Source: Rhodobiaceae bacterium UBA4490 (GTDB taxonomy: Bacteria; Pseudomonadota; Alphaproteobacteria; Parvibaculales; Parvibaculaceae). From it: a DNA stretch of 64,000 nucleotides. The stretch covers positions 443,624 to 507,623 of the forward strand of contig DGNO01000002.1 of assembly GCA_002389665.1 (NCBI GenBank), read 5' to 3'. A program made the translations under genes and the position numbers. The notes beneath the pieces were generated by a model. It searched no databases and was not told the DNA's origin. It worked only from the letters and a program-made list of their open reading frames with translations. Positions 36,817 through 46,681 of the stretch are shown here, one piece after another. Within the stretch, counting starts at the first letter, position 1. Each line of letters starts with the position of its first letter.

Positions 36817-37356
36817 GTGCTGCATTTACGCAACGATACACGCGATGCCCCCGCCCTCCTGACGCATTTTCAGGACCCGCGTGTGACCGAATATATGGAT
36901 ATCGATCCCTTCACCCGCACCGAGGAGGCCGAGGATGTTATCGGCTGGGCGGAGAGTTTGCGCGCAGCCGCACAAGGGGTCCGTTGGGCCATCCACGAAA
37001 AGGGACGAGACGGCGAAGCGGGTAACTTTCTCGGTACCTGCGGTTTCAACACCCTTGTCTATGAACGCGCCCGGCGCGGCGAGGTCGCCTATGACCTAAC
37101 GCCTGCCCACTGGGGAAAAGGCGTCATGGCCGAGATCATGCCGCAGCTCATCGCCCTCGCCGCCGGTCCCCTGGCGCTGCGCCGCCTCGAGGCCATGGTG
37201 ACGCCCGGCAACACCCGCTCCATCCGCCTTCTTGAGCGGCACGGTTTTGAACAGGAAGGCCTCCTGCGCCAGCACGCCTATTGGAAAGGCCGCTTCTGGG
37301 ACCAGCTCATTTTCGGGCAGGTTTTAGGGGGAAATGGTAGCGGAGGAGGGACTTGA
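36817..37356 (+). pseudogene. GNAT acetyltransferase, 5'-truncated right copy
   Basis: From codon 12 on, it matches the left GNAT copy with only seven substitutions over about 165 residues. The first 40 residues of the left copy, including the first strand of the fold, are missing and replaced by eleven unrelated codons after a GTG. The end (NGSGGGT) is encoded by the complement of the tRNA-Met 3' end, which the gene overlaps by about 22 bases. Probably inactive, although still an open frame. Confidence 0.75.
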
Positions 37357-37382
37357 ACCCCCGACACGCGGATTATGATTCC
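37334..37382. repeat. 49-bp direct repeat within tRNA-Met (right attachment site)
   Basis: Exact copy of 22765-22813. It covers the 3' two thirds of the functional tRNA gene, so the tRNA was kept intact on insertion. Confidence 0.85.
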
Positions 37383-37411
37383 GCTGCTCTAACCAGCTGA
37401 GCTACTCCGCC
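37335..37411 (-). tRNA. tRNA-Met (CAU), elongator type
   Basis: 77 bases on the minus strand with an encoded CCA. The acceptor stem (GGCGGAG with CTCCGCT, first pair G-U), D arm (AGCTCAGCTGGTTAGAGC), anticodon stem GCGGA/TCCGC with loop ATCATAA (anticodon CAT) and T arm (GGGGGTTCAAGTCCCTC) all fold. It lacks the initiator's three G-C pairs below the anticodon loop, so it is the elongator, or possibly a lysidine-modified Ile2 tRNA. Confidence 0.93.
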
Positions 37412-37504
37412 CCAAAGGCATCGCGGGCCAGGCGGCCCGCGGAAAGTGAGGGGATATAAGGCCCCCGCCCCGCCCTTGTCAAGCAAGGCGTGGCACGCCG
37501 CGCG

Positions 37505-38359
37505 CTACTCCCGTCTCTCGGCCAGGGCGGCCCGCAAATCGCGGATTTCGCGCTTGATATCGGCCAGATCCCGGGCCATCGCCGCCCGTTCCTCATGGGC
37601 GCGCCGCTCGATCGTCTCACGCTCCGTATGGGCCTCGCTCTCGTGAATCATCTGCATGGAATCGACGATGATGCCGATGACGAGATTGAGCACCATGAAG
37701 GTGGTAAAGAGAATGAACGGCACGAAAAACGCCCAGGCCCAGGGATAGACCTCCATCACCGGGCGCACGATGCCCATGGACCAGCTTTCCAGCGTCATGA
37801 TCTGGAAAAGCGAATAGAGCGTGCGGCCGATCGTGCCGAACCAGTCGGGAAAGGCCTCGCCGAAGAACTCGGTGCCGAGCACGGCGAAAATATAGAAAAT
37901 CAGCAACAAAACGCCCGCCACCGAGCCCATGCCCGGCAGCGCCATGAGCAGCGACTGCACCACTTTGCGCATGGAGGGAATGACGGAGAAAAGCCGCAGC
38001 ACACGCAGGATGCGCAGCGCGCGCAGCACCGAGAGGGGTCCCGCCGCCGGCACCAGCGCAATCGCGACGATGGCAAGGTCGAAATTGTTCCAGCCGTTCT
38101 TGAAGAAGGAAAGCCGGTAGGCCCAGAACTTCAGAAGCAGCTCGACGACGAAGATCGCCAGCGCCACGCGGTCGATCGCCACAAGAAGGCCGCCCGCCCG
38201 CGCCATCGCCTCGGCGGAGGTTTCAAGACCGAGCGTCACGGCATTGACGAGAATGACAGTGATGATGAAGCGCTGAAACCAGCCCGCCTCCACCACACGC
38301 AGCGCAAAGCCGCGCCCCGCGCCTGTGCGTGAAGAAGAAACGCCATTTGTCGATGTCAT
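37505..38359 (-). CDS. Voltage-gated ion channel, NaChBac-like
   Basis: A 284-residue six-TM channel. S4 carries regularly spaced Arg (LRALRILRVLRLFSVIP), and the pore has the selectivity filter TLESWSMG, the signature of bacterial voltage-gated sodium channels that act as tetramers. A charged C-terminal helix (residues about 225-280) is the expected tetramerisation coiled coil. In swimming bacteria such channels influence sodium entry and chemotaxis, a link suggested by the nearby flagellar genes but not proven. Confidence 0.9.
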   Translation of the reverse strand: MTSTNGVSSSRTGAGRGFALRVVEAGWFQRFIITVILVNAVTLGLETSAEAMARAGGLLVAIDRVALAIFVVELLLKFWAYRLSFFKNGWNNFDLAIVAIALVPAAGPLSVLRALRILRVLRLFSVIPSMRKVVQSLLMALPGMGSVAGVLLLIFYIFAVLGTEFFGEAFPDWFGTIGRTLYSLFQIMTLESWSMGIVRPVMEVYPWAWAFFVPFILFTTFMVLNLVIGIIVDSMQMIHESEAHTERETIERRAHEERAAMARDLADIKREIRDLRAALAERRE

Positions 38360-38417
38360 CGCGTCAGCCCGCTGCGCTGCCCGTCACCGGAAGAAGAGAT
38401 AGGAAAGGCGCCGCGCT

Positions 38418-39149
38418 TTAAAAGGTGGCCGAAGCGCCGGCTTCCACTTCGCCGGAAATTTTCGGCGCCGTGCGCTGGGCTTTGCCTTCGCTCTGGTGGT
38501 CGGCAGCTTCCTCGCCCGCCGGCTTCTGGAAGCGCAGCATGGTGAAAAGGCCCATCGGGTTCAGCGGCTGGGTTTCCTGCAGGTCGAGCTTGGTGATGCC
38601 GGTAATCGTTTCGACCTTGAAGTCGGGATGCCAGCCAAGGGCGCGGGAAGCCGGCGCCATCCAGCGCTCGATGCGCCCGCGCATGCCGTGATCCTGGGCA
38701 AAGTGATTGACGATGAAGACCTGGCCGCCCGGCGCACAGACGCGCTCAAGCTCGCGCATCACTTTTTCCGGCTCGGGCACCACCGTCATCACATACATGG
38801 CGACCACGGTGTCGAACTGCCCATCGGCAAAGGCAAGCTCGGAAGCATCCATCTCGACGATCGCTTCCACATTGGTGAGGTTCTTTTCCTTCACCCGCGT
38901 GCGCGCCTTCTGCAGCATCTCGGTGGAAAGGTCGATGCCCGTCACTTTCAGGTGCTTGCCGTAACGCGGCAGCGAAAGGCCGGTGCCCACCCCCACTTCC
39001 AGCACGGAGCCGGAGCGGCGATTGATGGCGCGGACCGCATGTTTGCGGCCGGCATCGGCAATCGGGCCGAAGGAAAAGTCATAAACGGGTGCCCAGCGAG
39101 CATATGCTTCCCGGACGGATTTTTCGTCGATGCGCGATTTGACGCTCAA
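38418..39149 (-). CDS. SAM-dependent methyltransferase, PmtA-like
   Basis: A 243-residue class I methyltransferase with the SAM site VLEVGVGTGLSLP and IDLSTEML. It resembles the Rhodobacter/Rhizobium phosphatidylethanolamine N-methyltransferase PmtA, which makes phosphatidylcholine. The last 40 residues are charged and low in complexity. A ubiquinone-type methylase is the alternative. Confidence 0.72.
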   Translation of the reverse strand: MSVKSRIDEKSVREAYARWAPVYDFSFGPIADAGRKHAVRAINRRSGSVLEVGVGTGLSLPRYGKHLKVTGIDLSTEMLQKARTRVKEKNLTNVEAIVEMDASELAFADGQFDTVVAMYVMTVVPEPEKVMRELERVCAPGGQVFIVNHFAQDHGMRGRIERWMAPASRALGWHPDFKVETITGITKLDLQETQPLNPMGLFTMLRFQKPAGEEAADHQSEGKAQRTAPKISGEVEAGASATF

Positions 39150-39255
39150 AAGATGGGCTCCCTCGTGACGGCGCTGCCAGTTTGCCGCAACAGGCCGGAT
39201 TTACCAAAGTTTTTCCGTAATAATCCGCCAGAAAGTGGCGGATTGAAGGCGGGAT

Positions 39256-40494
39256 TTATGCCCCTGCTGCGTGTTCGCTTTCGGGTTCGCTTTCCAGCGG
39301 ACGCCCGCGCACTGCATTGCCGTAGCGGTTGACGGAGCGGCGGATCCAGCCGCCGCCCAGCACACGCTTGCCGGTTTGCGCATCATAGAACACACAGGCC
39401 TGGCCGGGAGCCACACCATCTTCCCCCGTTTTCAGTTCAACCCGCGCGCGCCCTTCCCCAAGCGGCACGAGCAATGCCGGCGCCGGCGGGCGCGTCGAGC
39501 GCACCTTGGCCAGCACCTCAAGCGGCTGACTGTTTTCACCCAGACTGCCGGGGCCGATCCAATTGACCTCCCCAAGCTCGATCTGATGCGTCAGCAGCAT
39601 ATCTTTCGGCCCGACCACGACCTGTTTCTTCGCCGCGTCGAGACGCACCACATAAAGCGGCTCGCCCATGGCAATGCCGAGCCCGCGGCGCTGGCCGATC
39701 GTGTAATGGAGAATGCCTTCATGGCGGCCGAGCACATTGCCGTCCATATCCACAATGTCGCCGGGCTCCGCCGCGCCGGGACGCAGCTTCAAGATGACAT
39801 CCGCATAGCGCCCGGAGGGGACGAAGCAAATGTCCTGGCTGTCCGGCTTTTCCGCAACGCCAAGCCCGTAGCGCTGGGCAATGGCGCGGGTTTCCGACTT
39901 ATGCAGACGACCGAGCGGAAAGCGCAGGAAATCAAGCTGCTCGCGCGTCGTGGTGAAAAGGAAATAGCTCTGGTCGCGCTCAGGATCTTCGGCGCGCAGC
40001 ATCTGCCAGCCATCGGGGCCGGGTTCGCTGGCAATATAATGGCCGGTCGCCAGCGCATCCGCGCCCAGCTCCTTGGCGGCTTGAAACATGTCGCGGAATT
40101 TCACGCGCTCATTGCAGCGCACGCAGGGAATGGGCGTTTCGCCGGCAAGATAAGAGTCAGCGAACTCTTCCATCACCGAATCCCGGAACCGGCTTTCATA
40201 ATCGAGCACGTAATGGGGAATGCCGATCTTCTCGGCCACCAGGCGCGCATCGTGAATGTCCTGGCCCGCGCAGCAAGCGCCCTTGCGGGCAATGGCCGCG
40301 CCATGATCATAAAGCTGCAGCGTGATGCCGATCACTTCATAGCCTTCTTCTTTTAGAAGAGCCGCGGTGACGGAAGAATCGACCCCGCCCGACATCGCCA
40401 CGACCACGCGCGTTGCCGCAGGCGGCTTGGCAAAGCCGAGGCTGTTCACCTCGCTTTTTGTCTCTTGCGCGCTGGATGCCGCGGTCACGCTCAT
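39256..40494 (-). CDS. mnmA: tRNA-specific 2-thiouridylase
   Basis: A 412-residue PP-loop enzyme: [10 protein letters not shown] near residue 33, the catalytic Cys in [10 protein letters not shown], and the second Cys in [15 protein letters not shown]. It installs 2-thio on the wobble uridine of Lys, Glu and Gln tRNAs. The frame extends further upstream; the ATG at 40494 is chosen because it starts close to the conserved domain, with 40539 as alternative. Confidence 0.93.
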   Translation of the reverse strand: MSVTAASSAQETKSEVNSLGFAKPPAATRVVVAMSGGVDSSVTAALLKEEGYEVIGITLQLYDHGAAIARKGACCAGQDIHDARLVAEKIGIPHYVLDYESRFRDSVMEEFADSYLAGETPIPCVRCNERVKFRDMFQAAKELGADALATGHYIASEPGPDGWQMLRAEDPERDQSYFLFTTTREQLDFLRFPLGRLHKSETRAIAQRYGLGVAEKPDSQDICFVPSGRYADVILKLRPGAAEPGDIVDMDGNVLGRHEGILHYTIGQRRGLGIAMGEPLYVVRLDAAKKQVVVGPKDMLLTHQIELGEVNWIGPGSLGENSQPLEVLAKVRSTRPPAPALLVPLGEGRARVELKTGEDGVAPGQACVFYDAQTGKRVLGGGWIRRSVNRYGNAVRGRPLESEPESEHAAGA

Positions 40495-40827
40495 TTCAAC
40501 CGGCCGTATCGCTTGGGTCACATTATTATGCGCAGGCATGCTGCGCGGGGCCGAGCCCCGGCGCCGGGCTGCATGCCGCTGCGCTAAAGAGAGCTTTTCC
40601 GTGTTTTTTAACGCGCAAGAGCCCCAGAAAGGCGCACTATAGACAAGAGATATGCCGTTGCAATGGCGCCATCTGCCGCGTCTGGGCATTTTCTGCCGCC
40701 CGGCGGCAGGCTTTGCCGCGCCCCAAGGGCACTCTCATCTTAAGTCATTGATTTAGATAGAACTTTTTCTGGCCTCCAACTTGCTCATTAGGACGCAGGA
40801 ATTCTTGCCTCCAAGGGACAGGTCATT

Positions 40828-42420
40828 ATGGAAGTCAGTACCTCTTCTTCACAGCGCAGCCCGGAAACCGAGCTTCTCCGCCGCAATGAGACGGCGCGCC
40901 TGTCCAAAGGCGCCATCGATGACGCCTTTTCGCGCCATCTAAATGAGACGCGCCAGGAGGCAAAAGCTGACCAGCGCAGCGTCTCGGCAGCCGAAAGCCG
41001 GGCGGAAGAGGCCCGCGAGGCCCGCCGCGCCGATGACAAGCGCAGCGAAAACAGCCGCGCGGAGAGCCAGGCCGAACACCAGCGCGCCGAAAAACGCCGG
41101 GACGAGGAAGCCCGCGCCAAACGCGCCGATGAGAAGGCGTCGGAAAAAGCCGCCGCGGCCAGAGAAAAGGATGCGCCTGAAAAGCCCGCCGAAGAAACCT
41201 CCGGCGAGGAGGCGGATCTTGCCGCCGGCTTTGTTGAGACGGCCCCCGCGTCAACCGATAATGCTGAAACCGCCGTGGTCCAGACCGGTGAAAAAACCGC
41301 CGAGACCGGCGCGAATGCGGCTGAGACTGCTCCGATCATCGACGGTGAGGCGGACGCCCAAGCCGCGCAGACCGGAACGGGCAAGGAAACGGGCACACAG
41401 AACACGGCCGCCGCCGACGCAGCCAAGAATACGCAGAACGCTGCTGCTACGGGCCTGAACACGGCTGCCGCCGCAGCCGCCCAAAGCGCTGCGCAGGGCA
41501 CCAGCCAGACAGCCAATACGCAAAGCAGCCGCGCCGCCGCACCCGACCTTAATGCCGCAGCCGCCACAGACGGCGCAGGTGACGGCCCCAATGCCGCCTT
41601 GCAAGCCGCGCAGGCGGCAGCCGATGCCGATCTGTCCGGCAACCTGGCCGATGACGGCGCACTTGCCGGCAAAGACGGCAAGACGCTCGGCCAGCTTGCC
41701 GCCGATAAGTTGAGCGCGGGCAAGGAAGGCACAGCGGCCGAATTCAAAGTGACGGGCGCGGAAGCTACCGCTCAGCGCACGCCGCCTGCCGCAGCAGCCA
41801 CTGCGCCGCAGCAGGCAGCGCCGATCAACCTCGCCGGCTTCGGCCTGGTGGGCACGGAAAAGCCGCTTAACGTCACCTTCGACAGCACCAGCGGCCTCCA
41901 AATCGAGGGCCTGCCGACCGGCACCTCGACCCAAAACACCAACCCGGTTCAGCTGCGTTTCGGCGCCCTGCCCGGCCAGGCCCAGGCAACGCAGGTGCCC
42001 GCCTCGGCTATTGCCCTGCAGATCGCCAAGCACGTTCAGAAGGGCGTCAACACATTCGAGATCCGCATCGATCCGCCTGAGCTTGGCCGGGTCGACGTCA
42101 AACTCGATGTCGCCGCCGACGGCCGGGCGACCGCGCACCTTGTCGTAGAAAAAGCCGAAACGCTCGACCTTCTTCAGCGCGATGCCAAGGCCCTGCAGCA
42201 GGCGCTGCAGGATGCCGGGCTCGAAGCCGATCAGGACACGCTGTCCTTCTCTCTGAAAGACGAGGGACAGGCCGGCACCTTCGGGGAAGGACAAGGCCAG
42301 CGTGAGGGCGAAGCCGGCGGCACCGGCGAGGCAGGCCTTGCCGAAAGCGAGCAGCCTGAAGTGATCACCAGCTACCGCGTCATGCTCAATGGCGAAACCG
42401 GCGTCGACATCCGGGTATAA
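40828..42420 (+). CDS. fliK: Flagellar hook-length control protein
   Basis: A 530-residue protein. Its first 330 residues are disordered and rich in Ala, Glu and Arg, which suits a molecular ruler. The C-terminal Flg_hook domain (about 375-490) contains FEIRIDPPELGRVDVKL, the part that switches export from hook to filament. It begins a flagellar run on the plus strand; flgD follows after 14 bases. Confidence 0.88.
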   Translation: MEVSTSSSQRSPETELLRRNETARLSKGAIDDAFSRHLNETRQEAKADQRSVSAAESRAEEAREARRADDKRSENSRAESQAEHQRAEKRRDEEARAKRADEKASEKAAAAREKDAPEKPAEETSGEEADLAAGFVETAPASTDNAETAVVQTGEKTAETGANAAETAPIIDGEADAQAAQTGTGKETGTQNTAAADAAKNTQNAAATGLNTAAAAAAQSAAQGTSQTANTQSSRAAAPDLNAAAATDGAGDGPNAALQAAQAAADADLSGNLADDGALAGKDGKTLGQLAADKLSAGKEGTAAEFKVTGAEATAQRTPPAAAATAPQQAAPINLAGFGLVGTEKPLNVTFDSTSGLQIEGLPTGTSTQNTNPVQLRFGALPGQAQATQVPASAIALQIAKHVQKGVNTFEIRIDPPELGRVDVKLDVAADGRATAHLVVEKAETLDLLQRDAKALQQALQDAGLEADQDTLSFSLKDEGQAGTFGEGQGQREGEAGGTGEAGLAESEQPEVITSYRVMLNGETGVDIRV

Positions 42421-42434
42421 GAACGGAGAGTTTC

Positions 42435-43142
42435 ATGGATATTCTCGGCAGCAACCCCGCCTCCGTCGCCGCTCAGGCACAGCAGAACCTGCGGGCCCAG
42501 TCCGCGACCGCTTCGGCGGCGCTGGATACGAATTTCAATACGTTCCTGACGCTGCTGACCACACAGTTGCGCCACCAGGATCCGCTCAACCCGCTCGAAT
42601 CGAACGAGTTCACTCAGCAGCTTGTCCAGTTCTCCGGTGTCGAGCAGTCGATCCAGACGAACCGTCAGCTGGAAAGCCTCTTGGCCGTCGCCTCCGCCAC
42701 GAGCTCGAGCCAGGCCGTCTCTTATATTGGCAAGGAAGTCGATGCGGTCTCCAACGTCGCCGAACTGAAAGACGGCGAGGCCTCCTGGATCTTCGGTCTG
42801 GCCGAGAAAGCGGAAACCGCCACCTTGAACATTCTCGATGCCAATGGCGCGACCGTCTACACGAAGGAAATCAGCGGCGCCACCGGCGCGCAGGATTTCG
42901 TCTGGGACGGCAAGAACAATGAAGGAGTGGACCAGCCCGACGGCTTCTACATCATCGACATCGAAGCCACCAATGAAGACGGCGAACAGGTCCAATACTC
43001 CTCCCGCATCACCGGCACGGTGACCGGGGTGGACTTCTCCGGCAACATCCCGCTGATCAATCTGGGCGACCAGACGATCCCGGCTTCGGATGTGCTGGCG
43101 GTGCGCGACAAGGCGCAAAGCCAGCCGCCGAGCGGCACTTAA
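42435..43142 (+). CDS. flgD: Flagellar hook capping protein
   Basis: A 235-residue FlgD. The N-terminal part shows FLTLLTTQLRHQDPLNPL and EFTQQLVQFSGVEQ, the core family motif; the rest is an FlgD tudor/Ig-like region. It forms the cap under which hook subunits assemble. GGAGAG precedes the ATG. Confidence 0.93.
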   Translation: MDILGSNPASVAAQAQQNLRAQSATASAALDTNFNTFLTLLTTQLRHQDPLNPLESNEFTQQLVQFSGVEQSIQTNRQLESLLAVASATSSSQAVSYIGKEVDAVSNVAELKDGEASWIFGLAEKAETATLNILDANGATVYTKEISGATGAQDFVWDGKNNEGVDQPDGFYIIDIEATNEDGEQVQYSSRITGTVTGVDFSGNIPLINLGDQTIPASDVLAVRDKAQSQPPSGT

Positions 43143-43283
43143 GGGAGAACAGCCCTTTCATGTCCCGCGATGGCACGCTTAACCCGTTGAAATTCATGGA
43201 AACTTTACCGTGGCACTTAGACCTTTTTTAAAAGGCTCCAGCCTAGATTGGTGTCCACAGTTGAGTACGGAGACCGCAAGGCA

Positions 43284-43559
43284 ATGAGCGAGCAACAGTC
43301 ATCTCGGGTGAACTACGTGATCGGCCCCGACGGGAGCCCGCTCACCGTGGCCGATCTTCCGCCCCCCAATACCAAACGCTGGGTCATCCGGCGCAAGGCG
43401 GAAGTCGTTGCTGCAGTGCGCGGCGGTTTGATCAGTCTGGAAGAAGCATGCAAGCGCTACACGCTGACCGTGGAGGAATTCCTGAGCTGGCAGCGCTCCA
43501 TTGAAAAGCACGGCCTTGCCGGCCTGCGCGCGACGCGGGTTCAGCAGTACAGGCAGTAA
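43284..43559 (+). CDS. sciP: CtrA inhibitor SciP (DUF1153)
   Basis: A 91-residue protein with the DUF1153 helix-turn-helix (RRKAEVVAAVRGGLISLEEA, then RYTLTVEEFLSWQRS). In Caulobacter SciP represses CtrA-activated genes in G1 and binds near CtrA sites. The ATG at 43284 was preferred to an upstream in-frame start because it gives the usual length of about 90. Its place between flgD and fliF, classic CtrA targets, fits the role. Confidence 0.9.
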   Translation: MSEQQSSRVNYVIGPDGSPLTVADLPPPNTKRWVIRRKAEVVAAVRGGLISLEEACKRYTLTVEEFLSWQRSIEKHGLAGLRATRVQQYRQ

Positions 43560-43605
43560 CCAGAAATACCGGCAGTAAGATTGAGTGCTGCGTACTTTCT
43601 GCCGA

Positions 43606-43640
43606 GAAGGCGCCGGATCGATCCGGCGCCTTCTTTGTTT
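43606..43640 (+). terminator. Rho-independent terminator after sciP
   Basis: A perfect 28-base palindrome (43606-43633) with a GC-rich stem is followed by TTTGTTT. It lies 47 bases after the sciP stop. The 300 bases from here to fliF hold no gene and only the CtrA-like box and presumably the fliF promoter. Confidence 0.85.
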
Positions 43641-43755
43641 CAGCTCCTAACGTGCCCACCCGGGCCTTCAATCCTTACCAGCTCCTTACTTTTCCACAGT
43701 TCGGGGCAATTATTTCCGCTTTTAGGCCTTCAACGTGAATGGAAATCCATTCCTG

Positions 43756-43770
43756 TTAAGCATCTGGTTA
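43756..43770. promoter_or_regulatory. Possible CtrA box upstream of fliF
   Basis: TTAA, seven bases, then GTTA: one mismatch from the CtrA consensus TTAA-N7-TTAA. It lies 165 bases before the fliF start in a gene-free region. fliF is a CtrA target in Caulobacter. Confidence 0.35.
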
Positions 43771-43934
43771 CCCCAATCCCGGTAAATTTTGCCTACCGAC
43801 ACAGGGGGGCTTGATCCAGCCAGTAGGAAAGGATCGGCCACAACGGGCAAAGGAGTTGCCACCAGCCCCTGTCGACTATGCCGACCGATCCAAGAAGGAA
43901 AGGGACGCAGAGGCGACAACACTAGGGTGGTAGC

Positions 43935-45623
43935 GTGAACAGCTTTGCCGATTTCCTAAAGACGCTCGGACCGTCTCGTATCGCAGCACTGGGCCTCGTG
44001 GCCGCAGGCCTTTTCGGCTTCTTCGCCTTCGTGACCATCAAGGTCACCGAAGAGCCCATGGCCCTGCTCTATTCCGAACTCGACCAGCAGGACGCCGCTG
44101 CAATTCTCGCCGAGCTTGACGCCCAGAACATCCCTTACGAACTCAAAGGCGACGGTACCCGCATCTTCGTGCCGGAAAACCGCGTGCTGCGCATGCGCAT
44201 GGCCATGGCCGAACAGGGCCTGCCGAACGGCAATATCGTGGGCTATGAAATCTTCGACAATGCCGACGCGCTAGGCACGACGAGCTTCGTGCAGAACCTG
44301 AATTATCTGCGCGCGCTGGAAGGCGAAATGGCGCGCACGATCCGCTCCATCGACCGGGTTGAAAATGCCCGTGTCCACCTGGTGCTGCCCGAGCGCGAGG
44401 TTTTCTCGCGCCAGCGCCGTGAGCCGAGCGCCTCCATCGTTTTGAAAGTGCGCGGCGCCCCGCTCGCCCAGTCGCAAGTCAAAGCCATTCAATATCTTGC
44501 TGCTTCCGGTGTGGATGGGCTGAAGCCCGGCCGCGTCTCCATCGTCGATGAAACCGGCAACCTTCTGGCAAGCGGCGATGGCAACGAGACCGCCGCCGCG
44601 CTCAACGCCACGTTCGACGAACGCAACATTGCCTATGAGCGCCGCCTGCGCTCTGAAATCGAGCGGATCGTGGAAAGCATCGTGGGCCCGGAAAAAGCCC
44701 GCGTGCGCGTCACGGCTGAACTGGACTTCAACCGCGTCACCCGGACCTCCGACCGCTATGACCCGGACGGCCAGGTCGTGCGCTCCACGCAGACCGTGGA
44801 AGAAAGCTCCGCCAGCTCCGACGGCGTTACGAATGAAGGCGTCACCGTCGGCAACAATGTGCCGGACGCCAATTTCGGCGCCGACAATGGCGACACGTCG
44901 GCAACGGCCACGGACACCTCGAACCGGGTGGAAGAAACCGTCAATTACGAAATCTCCCGCGTCACGGAAACGGAAGTTCTGGAAGCCGGCCGTGTGAAAC
45001 GTATCTCTGTCGCCGTCCTTGTCGACGGGGTCTATGACCTTGGGGAAAACGGCAACGTCAACTACCAGAGCCGCTCGCCCGAAGATCTGGAAAAGATCGC
45101 CAGCCTCGTGCGCTCCGCCATCGGTTTCGACGAAGAGCGCGGCGACCAGGTGGAAGTCGTCAACCTGCGCTTTGCGCCGCAGAGCGAAGCCGAGCGTCTG
45201 CCGGAAATCGAAGAGCCGTTCCTCGGCCTCAAGAAGTCAGACTATATGCGCATCGGCGAAATCGCGGCGCTGCTCATCATCTCGGTTCTGGTGCTGCTCT
45301 TTGTCGTGCGCCCCTTCATCAAGGGCCTGAGCGCACCGGCCAAAACCGGCACCAATCTCGCGCTTCCCCCCGGCACGGAATATACCGCGCCCGACGGCAC
45401 GCAAATGATCGCCCAAGGCACGGACGAGAACGGCGAGCCCATCGCCGCCCTGCCCGGCCCGCAGGTACAGCGCACCTCGGACGTGGAAAGCATGATCGAT
45501 ATCGCCCGCGTGGAAGGCAAGGTGCGCGAGTCTTCGGTCAAGAAAGTCGGTGAGCTCATCAGCGGCCACCCGGACGAAACCCTGGCCATCATCCGCAACT
45601 GGCTCCATGAGCAGCCGGCGTAA
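43935..45623 (+). CDS. fliF: Flagellar MS-ring protein
   Basis: A 562-residue protein with two TM segments (about 18-38 and 438-462) flanking the periplasmic ring-building domain ([31 protein letters not shown]). The cytoplasmic C-terminus binds FliG. Translation starts at GTG after AGGGTGG. It leads the order fliF-fliG-fliH-fliN-flbD known from Caulobacter. Confidence 0.95.
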   Translation: MNSFADFLKTLGPSRIAALGLVAAGLFGFFAFVTIKVTEEPMALLYSELDQQDAAAILAELDAQNIPYELKGDGTRIFVPENRVLRMRMAMAEQGLPNGNIVGYEIFDNADALGTTSFVQNLNYLRALEGEMARTIRSIDRVENARVHLVLPEREVFSRQRREPSASIVLKVRGAPLAQSQVKAIQYLAASGVDGLKPGRVSIVDETGNLLASGDGNETAAALNATFDERNIAYERRLRSEIERIVESIVGPEKARVRVTAELDFNRVTRTSDRYDPDGQVVRSTQTVEESSASSDGVTNEGVTVGNNVPDANFGADNGDTSATATDTSNRVEETVNYEISRVTETEVLEAGRVKRISVAVLVDGVYDLGENGNVNYQSRSPEDLEKIASLVRSAIGFDEERGDQVEVVNLRFAPQSEAERLPEIEEPFLGLKKSDYMRIGEIAALLIISVLVLLFVVRPFIKGLSAPAKTGTNLALPPGTEYTAPDGTQMIAQGTDENGEPIAALPGPQVQRTSDVESMIDIARVEGKVRESSVKKVGELISGHPDETLAIIRNWLHEQPA

Positions 45624-45637
45624 GGGGAGATAGGACA

Positions 45638-46681
45638 ATGGCCGACGCACTGCCCAAAGTTAAAATCAAAGTCAAAGAAGACCTGGACAAGCTGACAGGC
45701 CCGGAAAAGGCTGCCGTCTTCATGCTCTCGGTTTCCGATGACAGTGCCTCCGCGATCTGGGACAAGCTGGATGATGAAGAAATCCGCGACGTCTCGCAGG
45801 TCATGTCGAACCTCGGTACCGTCTCGGCGCCGCTTGTGGAACGTCTGCTGGTGGAATTCACCTCGCACATGTCTTCCACCGGCGCGCTGACGGGCACGTA
45901 TGAATCCACCGAACGGCTTCTCAAGCGCTTCCTCTCCGGCGAGCGCGTCGACGCTGTGATGGACGAAATCCGCGGGCCGGCCGGGCGGAACATGTGGGAA
46001 AAGCTCGGCAACGTGAATGACGAAGTGCTCGCCAATTATCTGAAGAACGAGTACCCGCAGACCGTGGCCGTCGTGCTGTCGAAAATCCGCTCCGAGCACG
46101 CCGCCCGCGTGCTCAGCCACCTGCCCGAAGATTTCGCGCTCGAGGTCGTCACCCGCATGCTGCGCATGGAAGCGGTGCAGAAAGACATTCTCGACAAGGT
46201 CGAACAGACCCTGCGCGCCGAGTTCATGTCCAACCTCTCGCGCACGAACCGGCGCGACGCGCATGAGCTGATGGCGGAGATCTTCAACAATTTCGACCGC
46301 CAGACCGAATCCCGCTTCATGACCTCTTTGGAAGAGCGCAACCGTGAAGCTGCCGAACGCATCAAGGCGCTGATGTTCACCTTCGAGGATCTGCGCAAGC
46401 TCGATCCGGGCGGTGTGCAGACGCTTCTGCGCTCCATCGACAAAGACAAGCTCGCCATCGCGCTCAAAGGCGCGTCCGACACGATCCGCGATCTTTTCTT
46501 CGCGAACATGTCCGAACGCGCGGCCCGTATCCTGCGCGAAGACATGGAAGTCATGGGGCCGGTGCGCCTGCGCGATGTAGATGAATCTCAGATGGCCATG
46601 GTCAACATGGCCAAGGACCTTGCCGCCCGCGGCGAGATCATGCTGGCCGACAACAAAGAAGATGACGAGCTCGTGTACTGA
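45638..46681 (+). CDS. fliG: Flagellar motor switch protein FliG
   Basis: A 347-residue switch and torque protein. The middle domain ([21 protein letters not shown]) and the C-terminal charged helix region ([15 protein letters not shown]) are present. It links the MS ring to FliM/FliN and the stator. The stop overlaps the fliH start. Confidence 0.95.
   Translation: MADALPKVKIKVKEDLDKLTGPEKAAVFMLSVSDDSASAIWDKLDDEEIRDVSQVMSNLGTVSAPLVERLLVEFTSHMSSTGALTGTYESTERLLKRFLSGERVDAVMDEIRGPAGRNMWEKLGNVNDEVLANYLKNEYPQTVAVVLSKIRSEHAARVLSHLPEDFALEVVTRMLRMEAVQKDILDKVEQTLRAEFMSNLSRTNRRDAHELMAEIFNNFDRQTESRFMTSLEERNREAAERIKALMFTFEDLRKLDPGGVQTLLRSIDKDKLAIALKGASDTIRDLFFANMSERAARILREDMEVMGPVRLRDVDESQMAMVNMAKDLAARGEIMLADNKEDDELVY

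Larger units (their letters stand above)
22765..37382. mobile_element. Genomic island integrated at tRNA-Met
   Basis: About 14.6 kb bounded by the 49-bp direct repeats at 22765 and 37334. The tyrosine recombinase gene is near the left repeat and the intact tRNA at the right. Cargo includes a replication-initiator candidate, a restriction-modification set, a DUF262/nucleotidyltransferase pair and a DUF6361-like/PLD pair. The base composition looks more AT-rich than the flanking operons, especially at 24.3-28.5 kb. No conjugation genes are seen, so any movement would rely on excision by the integrase and help from other elements. A further 950-bp segment to 21803 may belong to an older insertion. 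Confidence 0.75.

Noticed and set aside
43200..43235. Sigma-54 promoter before sciP
   Set aside because: TGGCAC is present, but the -12 TTGC element is absent at the correct spacing (TTTTT instead).
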